Source: JBBTUF01 sp038063855 (GTDB lineage Bacteria; Patescibacteriota; Minisyncoccia; Ryanbacterales; GWA2-47-10b). From it: a stretch of DNA of 12,866 nt. Below are positions 1 to 6,236 of this stretch, one piece after another. The DNA is taken from contig JBBTUF010000054.1 in NCBI GenBank assembly GCA_038063855.1, positions 1 to 12,866 on the forward strand, in the 5' to 3' direction. The notes below the pieces were generated by a model. It was not told the origin of the DNA, did not search any database, and saw nothing but the letters and a program-made list of their open reading frames with translations. How positions within the stretch are numbered: position 1 is the first letter of the stretch; the number at the start of each line of letters is the position of its first letter. Position numbers and translations under genes: made by a program.

Positions 1-144
1 TATATTCGCTTTGATGACAATGCCGCAGTTGTCATTGACGCAAAAAAAGAGCCAAAAGGTGGGCGCATATTTGGTCCCATCGCGCGTGAACTTCGTGAGC
101 GCGGGTACGCAAAAATTATTTCACTTGCTGAGGAGGTATTATGA
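1..144 (+). CDS. rplN: Large ribosomal subunit protein L14 (uL14), C-terminal fragment
   Basis: The window opens inside this gene. The visible 47 codons carry the L14 C-terminal signature, with an FDDNAAVVID segment, then PKGGRIFGPIARELRE, ending in ISLAEEVL. L14 is a core 50S protein that contacts 16S rRNA at the subunit interface. The TGA stop (142-144) overlaps the rplX ATG (141-143) as ATGA, so translation of the two is probably coupled, and the last codons also form the Shine-Dalgarno of rplX. The 5' part lies outside the window. The identification rests on this strong tail and the following rplX-rplE order. Confidence 0.93.
   Translation, partial: YIRFDDNAAVVIDAKKEPKGGRIFGPIARELRERGYAKIISLAEEVL
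131..136 (+). promoter_or_regulatory. Shine-Dalgarno AGGAGG for rplX
   Basis: A perfect AGGAGG lies inside the last codons of rplN and ends four bases before the rplX ATG. It is one of only two strong Shine-Dalgarno sequences I see in the window; most other starts have none. The spacing is slightly short but usable, and the site supports ATG 141 as the rplX start. Confidence 0.75.
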
Positions 145-461
145 TCTATTCACTCAAAATAAAAAAAGGTGATACCGTGCAGGTTGCGAAAGGAAAAGAT
201 CGCGGCAAAAAAGGCAGGGTTGTTCGTGTTTTGCCACGCGTCGGCAAACTTTTAGTTGAAGGAGTAAATCAAAAAACTCGACATACACGCCCGCGTCGAG
301 CTGGCGAAAAAGGTCAAAGCATTATCGTGACCCACCCCGTTGTCATTTCAAATGTACGAGTTGTGTGCCCATCGTGTGGCAAAGGTACGCGTGTTGGATA
401 TGAGATCACCGACGGAGTAAAAACGCGCATATGCAAAAAATGTAAAGCAACACTTTCATGA
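141..461 (+). CDS. rplX: Large ribosomal subunit protein L24 (uL24), zinc-ribbon type
   Basis: The 106-residue protein begins with the KOW domain typical of L24 (KIKKGDTVQVAKGKDRGKKG, about residues 6-25), including the KGKDRGKKG loop. L24 starts 50S assembly by binding the 5' domain of 23S rRNA. The C-terminal half carries CPSC (C76, C79) and CKKC (C98, C101), the four-cysteine zinc ribbon found in many but not all bacterial L24 proteins. Length is normal for the family. It overlaps rplN upstream (ATGA at 141) and rplE downstream (ATGA at 458), so it should be translationally coupled to both. The start is supported by AGGAGG at 131-136. Its first seven lysines are all AAA, a bias shared with most neighbours but not with the gene after secY. 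Confidence 0.97.
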   Translation: MIYSLKIKKGDTVQVAKGKDRGKKGRVVRVLPRVGKLLVEGVNQKTRHTRPRRAGEKGQSIIVTHPVVISNVRVVCPSCGKGTRVGYEITDGVKTRICKKCKATLS

Positions 462-1006
462 TTACAAAACATTTTTCAGAAGTTTATAAAGAAAAAACCA
501 TCCCCGCTTTTCGCGAGCAGTTTAAAGCGATGACTGTTCATGCAGTTCCTCGCATTGAGAAGGTGATTGTCAATATTGGTATTGGACGCCTCAAAGATGA
601 AAAAGAGCGCGAAGAGGTAAAGCGCAGTCTCATGCTTATTACCGGTCAGCTCCCACAAGCCCGTCCAGCGCGTATTGCAATTGCGTCGTTCAAGACGCGC
701 AAGGGTCAACTCGTTGGCTACCGTGTCACGCTTCGAGGTAAGCGCATGACGGAATTTTTAGAACGGTTTGTGTATGTCGCAATTCCTCGTATGCGTGACT
801 TTCGAGGTCTTTCCAAAACTGCGATTGACGAACATGGCAACATGCATGTCGCTGTTCGCGAACACATCGTATTCCCGGAGCTCATTGGTGAAGATATTCG
901 TCGAGTTTTCAGTCTTCAGGTGACGGCAGTGACCAATGCAGGGACAAAAGAAAAAGCCGAACTTCTTTTCCGTACGCTCGGTTTCCCGCTTGCAAAAAGC
1001 GCTTAA
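458..1006 (+). CDS. rplE: Large ribosomal subunit protein L5 (uL5)
   Basis: The 182-residue protein shows the L5 core: VPRIEKVIVNIGIG near the N terminus (about residues 30-43), FKTRKGQLVGYRVTLRG in the middle, and IPRMRDFRGLS (about residues 109-119), the family's best conserved block. FPEL and LLFRTLGFPL follow near the C terminus. L5 binds 5S rRNA and contacts the P-site tRNA in the central protuberance. Length matches the usual 178-185 residues. The start overlaps the rplX stop (ATGA, 458-461) and has no Shine-Dalgarno, which fits translation coupled to rplX. A 21-base gap separates it from rpsZ. Confidence 0.97.
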   Translation: MITKHFSEVYKEKTIPAFREQFKAMTVHAVPRIEKVIVNIGIGRLKDEKEREEVKRSLMLITGQLPQARPARIAIASFKTRKGQLVGYRVTLRGKRMTEFLERFVYVAIPRMRDFRGLSKTAIDEHGNMHVAVREHIVFPELIGEDIRRVFSLQVTAVTNAGTKEKAELLFRTLGFPLAKSA

Positions 1007-1027
1007 TTCAACTAAACTCTATAAGCA

Positions 1028-1213
1028 ATGGCGAAGACATCAGTACGGGTCAGGGCATTAAAAAAGCCAAAATTTTCGACGCGAATAGTGCGTCGTTGTT
1101 TTCGTTGTGCCCGAAAACGAGGCTATATGAGGGATTTTGACTTGTGTCGAATTTGTTTTCGGGAGCTCGCTAATGAGGGTATGATACCCGGTATTAGGAA
1201 ATCATCATGGTAA
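1028..1213 (+). CDS. rpsZ: Small ribosomal subunit protein S14, zinc-binding type Z (uS14)
   Basis: This is the short, 61-residue zinc form of S14. CFRC (C24, C27) and CRIC (C40, C43) form the zinc site, followed by FRELANEGMIPGIRKSSW, the conserved C-terminal tail ending in SSW. S14 binds the 16S rRNA head late in 30S assembly. The longer cysteine-free form would be about 90-100 residues, so the zinc form is clear. No Shine-Dalgarno precedes the ATG; the upstream bases are AT-rich. The last codons (TGG TAA) overlap the rpsH ATG by seven bases. Position between rplE and rpsH is the usual one. Confidence 0.96.
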   Translation: MAKTSVRVRALKKPKFSTRIVRRCFRCARKRGYMRDFDLCRICFRELANEGMIPGIRKSSW

Positions 1214-1602
1214 GAGATCCGTTGTCAGATTTTTTAATACGCATCAAGAACGCGCAAGCTGTCGGCAAAGAATCGACAGAGGCACCATACACAACTTTCT
1301 TATGGGAGGTTGCAAAAGTGCTTGAGCGAACAGGGTATATTGCAAAAATTGACCGCCGAGGCAAACGCGTGCGTCGAACGCTCGAAGTGGGCCTCGCGTA
1401 TGGCGAAGGTGGCCGCGGCCGCATCGATGGAGTGAAGCGAATTTCTCGTCTGTCTCGTCGCGTATATAAAAAAACAACAGAACTTCATACTCCTCGAAAT
1501 GGCATGGGTCTGCAGATTGTGTCTACGTCAAAAGGTATCATGACTGATCGCGAAGCGCGGAAAGCCAAATTAGGCGGTGAAATTTTATTTTCAATTTGGT
1601 AG
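1207..1602 (+). CDS. rpsH: Small ribosomal subunit protein S8 (uS8)
   Basis: The 131-residue protein begins DPLSDFLIRIKNA, the standard S8 N terminus, and ends with IVSTSKGIMTDREARKAKLGGEILFSIW, the RNA-binding C-terminal domain with the TSKG and TDREAR motifs. S8 is a primary binder of the 16S rRNA central domain, and in well-studied bacteria it also represses its own operon by binding mRNA; I see no evidence either way for that here. It overlaps rpsZ by seven bases, with a weak AGGAA six bases before its ATG. The TAG stop is four bases before the rplF ATG. Confidence 0.97.
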   Translation: MVRDPLSDFLIRIKNAQAVGKESTEAPYTTFLWEVAKVLERTGYIAKIDRRGKRVRRTLEVGLAYGEGGRGRIDGVKRISRLSRRVYKKTTELHTPRNGMGLQIVSTSKGIMTDREARKAKLGGEILFSIW

Positions 1603-1606
1603 ATAT

Positions 1607-2146
1607 ATGAGTCGTATCGGCAAACAACCAATACCAGTACCAGATGGCGTTGATGTGAAAATCAGTGGCGGTGATATTGTCGTGAAGGGATCGAAAGGAG
1701 AGCTTCACTTGTTCGTGCCGCGCGAAATTGCCGTTGTTCAAAGTGATAAAACAATTACCATATCTCTTGCGCACGAAACAAAAGACTCACGCAAATTATG
1801 GGGTACCATTCGTTCTCTCATCGCAGGAATGATTATTGGCGTGACTTCTGGTTTTGAAAAAAAACTTGAGCTCGAAGGCGTTGGATACAAAGTTGCTCTT
1901 GTAGGGCGTGATCTTGAACTCGCTCTTGGTTTTTCGCATCCCGTGCGTGTTGAGGCACCAAAAGATATAACTTTTAAAGTCGAGAAAAATGCAATTACCG
2001 TCTCCGGCGTCTCCAAAGAACTTGTTGGGCGTATTGCCGCAAACATCCGTGCTCTCAAAAAGCCCGAGCCGTACAAAGGCAAAGGGATTCATTATGTGGG
2101 CGAAGTTATCCGAAGAAAGGCAGGTAAGAAAGCCACTACAAGCTAG
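1607..2146 (+). CDS. rplF: Large ribosomal subunit protein L6 (uL6)
   Basis: I place the start at ATG 1607, giving 179 residues beginning MSRIGKQPIPVPDGV, the canonical L6 N terminus. An in-frame upstream ATG at 1577 would run into rpsH and add residues that do not belong to the family. The two-domain L6 fold is supported by GFEKKLELEGVGYKV in the middle and KKPEPYKGKGIHYVGEVIRRKAGK near the C terminus, the strongest family signature. L6 sits at the base of the stalk near the factor-binding site on 23S rRNA. No Shine-Dalgarno is visible; the four-base gap to rpsH is AT only. Confidence 0.96.
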   Translation: MSRIGKQPIPVPDGVDVKISGGDIVVKGSKGELHLFVPREIAVVQSDKTITISLAHETKDSRKLWGTIRSLIAGMIIGVTSGFEKKLELEGVGYKVALVGRDLELALGFSHPVRVEAPKDITFKVEKNAITVSGVSKELVGRIAANIRALKKPEPYKGKGIHYVGEVIRRKAGKKATTS

Positions 2147-2155
2147 AATATTTTT

Positions 2156-2512
2156 ATGAAACAGTCACCACAAGACAAATTAAAGAGAAGGCACAATCGG
2201 GTACGAGCAAAAGTACAGGGTACGCATGAGCGTCCGCGCCTGTCAGTTTCGCGTTCTGTCGCTCACATTCAAGTTCAGCTTATCGATGACGAAAAAAAGC
2301 AGACCATTATTGGCATGAGCGATATTTCATTGAAAGGGAAAGATAAGAAAGCTACAAAAACAATGCGGGCGCGGAGTGTTGGTGAAGAAATTGCAAAGCT
2401 CGCTATCGAAAAAGGGATCAAACGTGTTACCTTTGATCGAGGAGGAAATCGATTTCATGGTCGTGTCGCGGCGGTTGCTGAAGGTGCCAGGAAGGCTGGG
2501 TTAGAATTTTAA
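2156..2512 (+). CDS. rplR: Large ribosomal subunit protein L18 (uL18)
   Basis: The 118-residue protein has the basic N terminus (KLKRRHNRVRAKVQGTHERPRLSV) that binds 5S rRNA, the HIQVQLIDDEKKQTI strand, and the conserved tail VTFDRGGNRFHGRVAAVAEGARKAGLEF. L18 with L5 attaches 5S rRNA to the large subunit. Length is typical (about 117-120). Nine bases separate it from rplF. There is no Shine-Dalgarno, but a TAGAAT hexamer ends six bases before the ATG and overlaps the rplF stop, one example of a recurrent pattern discussed in the findings. Confidence 0.96.
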   Translation: MKQSPQDKLKRRHNRVRAKVQGTHERPRLSVSRSVAHIQVQLIDDEKKQTIIGMSDISLKGKDKKATKTMRARSVGEEIAKLAIEKGIKRVTFDRGGNRFHGRVAAVAEGARKAGLEF

Positions 2513-2524
2513 TAAATTAATTAT

Positions 2525-3016
2525 ATGTATAGAGGACCACGAAAACCGAGAGAACAAAGTGATGTTGAGCATAAGCTGATCGATCTTCGTCGCGTCGCTC
2601 GTGTTGTTGCAGGTGGGCGTCGGTTTAGCTTTCGTGCCACTGTTGTTGCGGGCGACAAAATGGGTAAAGTTGGCGTTGGTGTTGCAAAAGGTATTGATAC
2701 TGCGCTCTCGATCGAAAAAGCGCTTCGCAATGCCAGAGCTAATTTTATACACGTGCCGCTGACAAAGACAAAATCAATACCTCACGATATTGAAGTTAAA
2801 AGCGGTGCGGCTCATTTACTTCTCAAGCCTGCACGCGAGGGGAGGGGGTTGATTGCAGGAGGCGCGGTGCGTTTGGTGCTGTCATTTGCTGGCGTTGAGA
2901 ATGCAAGCGCAAAAATTCTTTCTCGCACCACGAATAAATTAAACAATGCAAAGATTACAATTTTAGCATTAAAGAGATTACGAGCTAAGAAAAACCATGC
3001 AACTCCACACGCTTAA
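2525..3016 (+). CDS. rpsE: Small ribosomal subunit protein S5 (uS5)
   Basis: The 163-residue protein shows the S5 double-stranded RNA-binding domain (RRVARVVAGGRRFSFRATVV, about residues 22-41, then GDKMGKVGVGVAKG) and the C-terminal domain with IPHDI, LLLKPAREGRGLIAGGAVRLVL and ITILALKRLR. S5 contributes to decoding accuracy and mRNA unwinding at the 30S entry channel. Its last 20 bases overlap the start of rplO in another frame. In most bacteria rpmD (L30) lies between rpsE and rplO; the overlap leaves no room for it here. Start ATG 2525 lacks a Shine-Dalgarno and sits 12 bases after the rplR stop. Confidence 0.96.
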   Translation: MYRGPRKPREQSDVEHKLIDLRRVARVVAGGRRFSFRATVVAGDKMGKVGVGVAKGIDTALSIEKALRNARANFIHVPLTKTKSIPHDIEVKSGAAHLLLKPAREGRGLIAGGAVRLVLSFAGVENASAKILSRTTNKLNNAKITILALKRLRAKKNHATPHA

Positions 3017-3404
3017 GCAACGCACGAAGAGTGCCAGAAAAGTTAGAATTGGGCGCGGCGGCAAACGCGGCAGTTTTTCAGGCCGAGGTATAAAGGGTCA
3101 AAAAGCTCGAGCAGGGCGCCATATTCGCCCTGAAATGCGTGATATCATTAAAAAAATTCCAAAGAAACGTGGATATCGTCACACGGGTCCGAAAAAAACT
3201 CTTGTGGTTGTAAAGTCTGTCGTTGTGGCAAAATATTTTAAGCCAGGTGAAACTGTTAGCCCAAAAACATTGTTTGCACATAGACTTATTCGCCGTATCG
3301 GTGGCAAACTACCATCAGTAAAAATTCTTGGTGCCAAGGCGGCCTTGAAGGGGCTTATGATTACTGATTGCACGCTTTCTGCAGATAATATAAAAGAAGC
3401 CTAA
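2997..3404 (+). CDS. rplO: Large ribosomal subunit protein L15 (uL15)
   Basis: The 135-residue protein begins with MQLHTLKQRTKSARKVRIGRG and the glycine-rich N-terminal extension containing GKRGSFSGRGIKGQKARAG, the L15 hallmark that threads into 23S rRNA. The block HIRPEMRDIIKKIPKKRGY resembles the CPR form of L15, and the C-terminal globular part ends without the usual final GG, making the protein slightly short. L15 is a late 50S assembly protein. The start overlaps rpsE by 20 bases, and secY follows after three bases (stop TAA, then TAT, then ATG). Confidence 0.95.
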   Translation: MQLHTLKQRTKSARKVRIGRGGKRGSFSGRGIKGQKARAGRHIRPEMRDIIKKIPKKRGYRHTGPKKTLVVVKSVVVAKYFKPGETVSPKTLFAHRLIRRIGGKLPSVKILGAKAALKGLMITDCTLSADNIKEA

Positions 3405-3407
3405 TAT

Positions 3408-4700
3408 ATGGAAGGCATACTCGGGATTTTCAAAGACAAAGATTTACGAAGGCGAGTACTCGTTGTGTTTGGTTTTTTAGCATTGTTTCGGCTTCTTTCG
3501 GTAGTTCCGGTGCCGACATTTGATCCTGCCCGTATTCCAAATCTTGCCTCAAATAATTTTCTTGGATTTTTAAATATTTTCTCTGGAGGGGGTCTTGAGC
3601 GGGTTTCAATTATGATGCTTGGGGTAGGACCATACATTACGTCGTCTATTATTATGCAGCTTTTGACGATGATTTTTCCTTCCCTCAAAGAAATGTATCA
3701 AGAAGATGGCGAGGCAGGACGGCGTAAATTTAATCAGTATTCGCGCTTGCTCACGGTACCGCTCGCATTTTTACAGGGATATGCACTTTTATCACTTTTG
3801 TCGAATCCATCGCAAGGTATTATTCCGCCACTCACCGGGTTTGAAATGTTTATCGATGTGCTTATTGTAGCGGCGGGCTCAATGCTACTTGTGTGGATTG
3901 GTGAGCTGGTGAGCGAGCATGGCATTGGCAATGGAGTTTCACTTATTATTTTTGCAGGTATCGTTGCAGGGATTCCTGCAGCATTTGCACAAACATTTTT
4001 TCAATTACAACAAGTGGGTGGTGGTATTGATTCGTCAGCACTGTCCACGATTATTGGGTATATGGTTATTGCTCCCATTGTTATTGCGGGCGTAGTACTT
4101 ATTACCGAGGCCGAACGGCCAATTCCTATATCGTACGCAAAACGTGTGAGAGGTGCAAAAATGTACGGAGGCATGTCGACCTATTTGCCACTTCGAGTAA
4201 ACCAAGCTGGAGTTATCCCAATTATTTTTGCAATTTCAATTTTGCTATTCCCACCAATTATTGGTAGTTTTCTCGCGCGTGTAAGTTCAAATTCGTTTGT
4301 TTTAGGCATTAGTCATGTATTAACAAGTTTTTTGAATAATCTCTTGTTGTATGGTATCAGCTATTTCTTGCTAGTATTTTTGTTTACCTATTTTTATACT
4401 GCAGTAACATTTGATCCTGAAGCGATTTCTTCAAATCTTCAAAAACAGGGGGGTTTCATCCCCGGCATTCGCCCAGGCCCATCCACAACAGAATTTCTTT
4501 CGAAACTCATCACACGCATCACGCTTGTGGGGGCTGTGTTTCTTGGCGTTATTGCGGTATTGCCACTCATCATGCAAGCGCTTTTTTCTCAGATACAATC
4601 ACTTACTATCGGTGGTACCGCGCTTCTCATTGTGGTGTCGGTAGTACTCGAAACCATAAAACAAATTCGCGCGCAACTCACTCTTCGAGAATACGACTAA
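3408..4700 (+). CDS. secY: Protein translocase channel subunit SecY
   Basis: The 430-residue hydrophobic protein is the central pore of the Sec translocon in the cytoplasmic membrane. Visible family motifs include LSVVPVP (residues 30-36), LGVGPYITSSIIMQLL (71-86), GEAGRRKFNQYSR (101-113), IGELVSEHGIGNGVSLIIF (164-182), AERPIPISYAKRV (235-247), YLPLRVNQAGVIPIIFA (259-275) and DPEAISSNLQKQGGFIPGIRPG (336-357), followed by a last membrane segment and a short cytosolic tail. The spacing of hydrophobic stretches fits ten membrane helices. It is the last gene of the ribosomal operon here, three bases after rplO, and lacks a Shine-Dalgarno. No intrinsic terminator is visible right after it; the next unit has its own promoter. 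Confidence 0.97.
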   Translation: MEGILGIFKDKDLRRRVLVVFGFLALFRLLSVVPVPTFDPARIPNLASNNFLGFLNIFSGGGLERVSIMMLGVGPYITSSIIMQLLTMIFPSLKEMYQEDGEAGRRKFNQYSRLLTVPLAFLQGYALLSLLSNPSQGIIPPLTGFEMFIDVLIVAAGSMLLVWIGELVSEHGIGNGVSLIIFAGIVAGIPAAFAQTFFQLQQVGGGIDSSALSTIIGYMVIAPIVIAGVVLITEAERPIPISYAKRVRGAKMYGGMSTYLPLRVNQAGVIPIIFAISILLFPPIIGSFLARVSSNSFVLGISHVLTSFLNNLLLYGISYFLLVFLFTYFYTAVTFDPEAISSNLQKQGGFIPGIRPGPSTTEFLSKLITRITLVGAVFLGVIAVLPLIMQALFSQIQSLTIGGTALLIVVSVVLETIKQIRAQLTLREYD

Positions 4701-4741
4701 AATTGACCCAAAACCATAATTTTTTTAATGATTTTACGTTA

Positions 4742-4772
4742 TTGACAAAAATATCGTTTTTAGTGCTATAGT
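4742..4772 (+). promoter_or_regulatory. Strong sigma-70-type promoter with extended -10
   Basis: A perfect TTGACA (-35, 4742-4747) and TATAGT (-10, 4767-4772) are separated by 19 bases, with TGC directly before the -10 (TG at 4764-4765), making an extended -10 that compensates for the long spacer. The region sits in the 167-base gap after secY. Transcription should begin near 4779, giving a leader of roughly 90 bases before the ATG at 4868. This is the best promoter match in the window. Confidence 0.8.
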
Positions 4773-4801
4773 TACATTTGAACAGAAGGCACTTTAAATG
4801 T

Positions 4802-4845
4802 GAGCTAACTCGTTAACTCGCAACAATGTTCGCAAGAACAACGTT
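4802..4845 (+). promoter_or_regulatory. Structured 5' leader with two tandem hairpins
   Basis: Two small hairpins can be drawn in the predicted leader. The first, 4802-4819, pairs GAGCTAA with TTAACTC with one mismatch around a CTCG loop, and also appears as a direct repeat TAACTCG-T-TAACTCG (4806-4820). The second, 4821-4845, has an outer CAAC/GTTG stem, a two-by-two internal loop, and an inner TGTTC/GAACA stem closed by a GCAA tetraloop of the GNRA class (4832-4835). It ends nine bases before the Shine-Dalgarno. The drawing is by eye; whether it regulates or stabilises the mRNA is unknown. Confidence 0.5.
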
Positions 4846-4854
4846 GCCAAGCCC

Positions 4855-4860
4855 AAGGAG
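4855..4860 (+). promoter_or_regulatory. Shine-Dalgarno AAGGAG deciding the start at 4868
   Basis: AAGGAG ends seven bases before ATG 4868, ideal spacing. It selects this start over the in-frame ATG at 4826, which lies inside the second leader hairpin and would add 14 residues (MFARTTLPSPRRTT) of unlikely coding sequence. Neighbouring genes mostly lack such a site. Confidence 0.8.
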
Positions 4861-4867
4861 AACGACC

Positions 4868-5452
4868 ATGAGCGAAATAATGCTCGATGTCGGACAGGCG
4901 AATGAACTCAAGCTCGCTTTTCGTCGCGCAGGGTACACCAACGCAGACATCAAGAAGATGTGCAAGGGTGACGTTCTTGCACAGATGCTTCCAGTCATCC
5001 GAAGTTTTGGTAAAGTCGATGTGGTCAGTAACATCATCGATTGCGACGCTAATCCTTCCATTCCTCAAGGCTGGCATGTCGAGGAGCACCGCAAAGGCGG
5101 TGAGCTCAAGTGGGATCCGGCAAAGGTAAAGTTTTACCTCTCATCAAGCCAGATGAACGGCAAGGTCGTCGAAGGCAATAAGCTTCGCCTTGAACTGGAG
5201 CATGAACCCGTTCTCAATGCGAACATCAGTGATTATTTGCTCGCGCATCCAAATCTCATTCCCGATGAGTGGGGGCTTGATGAGGATGGTAATGTCCGCC
5301 ATATTTTCTTCTGGGGGACCATCTACGGCATTTATGAGGGCGAGTTGTTCGTCCGGTGCATATGTCGTTGTGTTGGCAAGTGGGAAGCGAAATATTACTG
5401 GCTTGGCCATAACTTTAACAAAGCAAACCCAGCTGTTCGTTTCATAGGTTAG
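4868..5452 (+). CDS. Hypothetical protein of a CPR-type multi-copy family, secY-adjacent
   Basis: I do not know the function. The 194-residue soluble protein has no signal peptide or membrane helix. An N-terminal part (LKLAFRRAGYTNADIKKMCKGD, about residues 14-35) is helical and basic; the C-terminal part has DYLLAHPNLIPDEW (122-135), IFFWGTIY (146-153), FVRCICRC (161-168), KYYWLGHNFN (175-184) and a final NPAVR. From memory, proteins with the same AFRRAG, LIPDEW, FFWGTIY and YWL order recur in Parcubacteria genomes as uncharacterised, often multi-copy genes; a search would settle this. The gene has its own promoter, leader, Shine-Dalgarno and terminator. Of its 14 lysines 10 are AAG, unlike the AAA-rich neighbours, suggesting a different expression level or origin. 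It separates secY from adk, which are normally adjacent. Confidence 0.8.
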   Translation: MSEIMLDVGQANELKLAFRRAGYTNADIKKMCKGDVLAQMLPVIRSFGKVDVVSNIIDCDANPSIPQGWHVEEHRKGGELKWDPAKVKFYLSSSQMNGKVVEGNKLRLELEHEPVLNANISDYLLAHPNLIPDEWGLDEDGNVRHIFFWGTIYGIYEGELFVRCICRCVGKWEAKYYWLGHNFNKANPAVRFIG

Positions 5453-5466
5453 CTCACGAGATACTC

Positions 5467-5504
5467 AACCCCTCTGGCATTGCATGTCGGAGGGGTTTTC
5501 ATTT
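5467..5504 (+). terminator. Intrinsic (rho-independent) terminator after the secY-adjacent gene
   Basis: AACCCCTC (5467-5474) pairs perfectly with GAGGGGTT (5490-5497); the stem can continue with TGGC/GTCG-type pairs including wobbles up to a seven-base ATTGCAT loop. A TTTTCATTTTCT tract follows. It lies 14 bases after the TAG stop at 5450-5452 and is the only convincing intrinsic terminator in the window. It should end both the cassette transcript and any read-through from the ribosomal operon. Confidence 0.88.
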
Positions 5505-5515
5505 TCTAATAAAAT

Positions 5516-5543
5516 TTTTCAATATCACATAAATATGTAAGAC
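5516..5543 (+). promoter_or_regulatory. Possible weak promoter for adk-map
   Basis: Because a strong terminator precedes adk, the adk-map pair needs its own promoter in the 45-base AT-rich gap. The best candidate is TTTTCA (5516-5521) with TAAGAC (5538-5543), 16 bases apart, ending six bases before the ATG at 5550. The match to consensus is poor, so the position is a guess based mainly on need and spacing. Confidence 0.2.
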
Positions 5544-5549
5544 TGTGGT

Positions 5550-6236
5550 ATGGCAATGCCACGAGTAATTATTTTTATAGGCCCGCCGGGGTCGGGGAAG
5601 GGTACCCAGGCGATGCTCCTTGTCGATCGCTTTGAAGGGTATCGCCATTTTGACCTAGGACGTGCTATCGAGCTTAAGGTGTACGATCCTCAATACCAAG
5701 ATGATCCAGTAGTTCGTACCGAGCGCGAACGATTTGAAAAGGGACTCCTTACCACACCTAGCTGGGTTCAAGGGATCATCCGGGAAGAAATGGAAAGAAT
5801 TGCACATTCGGGGTATGGCATTCTTTCCTCGGGGGCACCGCGAACACGGGAAGACGCAGAAATGATGCTTCCCTTGCTTACGCAAATTTATGGAGATGGG
5901 TCAATTGCCGTTCTCCATATTCTTGTGAGTAAGGAAACATCGATATTTCGAAATATGCATCGCCGCATATGCAAGCGTTGTGGTAAAGCACTTTTGTGGT
6001 CACAAGAAAATGAACAGCTTACCTATTGTCCAGTATGTGGCGGAGAATTAGTGGCGCGTTCACTTGATAAATCAGATGTGATCGAAGTGCGGTGGCACGA
6101 ATACGAACATTTAACAGAATCTATTTTGCCACTATTTACTGCTTTTGGTATTCCAATTTTTGATATTCAAGGCGATCAACCGCCCGAAAAAGTTTATGCC
6201 GATATTGTAAAAGCATTGCAAGGAAATTCTGTATGA
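5550..6236 (+). CDS. adk: Adenylate kinase family protein with zinc LID, divergent NMP site
   Basis: Adenylate kinase interconverts ATP + AMP and 2 ADP. The 228-residue protein has a perfect P-loop GPPGSGKGTQ (residues 11-20), a GAPRTREDAE block (95-104) matching GFPRTxxQAE, and a zinc-type LID with CKRC (C141, C144) and CPVC (C160, C163), followed by RSLDKSD and VRWHEY (R181) in place of the conserved LID and core arginines. The position before map is the classical adk place. However, the STGDxxR AMP-binding motif is replaced by DLGRAIE (residues 35-41) and the LVPD segment by LTTPS. It may therefore bind a different monophosphate or be a specialised paralogue. The start could also be ATG 5556, two codons later. 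The stop overlaps the map ATG (ATGA at 6233). Confidence 0.85.
   Translation: MAMPRVIIFIGPPGSGKGTQAMLLVDRFEGYRHFDLGRAIELKVYDPQYQDDPVVRTERERFEKGLLTTPSWVQGIIREEMERIAHSGYGILSSGAPRTREDAEMMLPLLTQIYGDGSIAVLHILVSKETSIFRNMHRRICKRCGKALLWSQENEQLTYCPVCGGELVARSLDKSDVIEVRWHEYEHLTESILPLFTAFGIPIFDIQGDQPPEKVYADIVKALQGNSV

Noticed and set aside
1577..1606. Earlier in-frame ATG that would extend rplF by 10 codons into rpsH
   Set aside because: The canonical L6 N terminus MSRIGKQPIPVP starts at 1607; the extra residues do not belong to the family.
4701..4741. Intrinsic terminator directly after secY
   Set aside because: A T-run (TTTTTTT) follows, but no GC-rich stem precedes it.
4826..4867. Earlier in-frame ATG for the secY-adjacent gene
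   Set aside because: It lies inside the leader hairpin and lacks a Shine-Dalgarno, while ATG 4868 has an ideally spaced AAGGAG.
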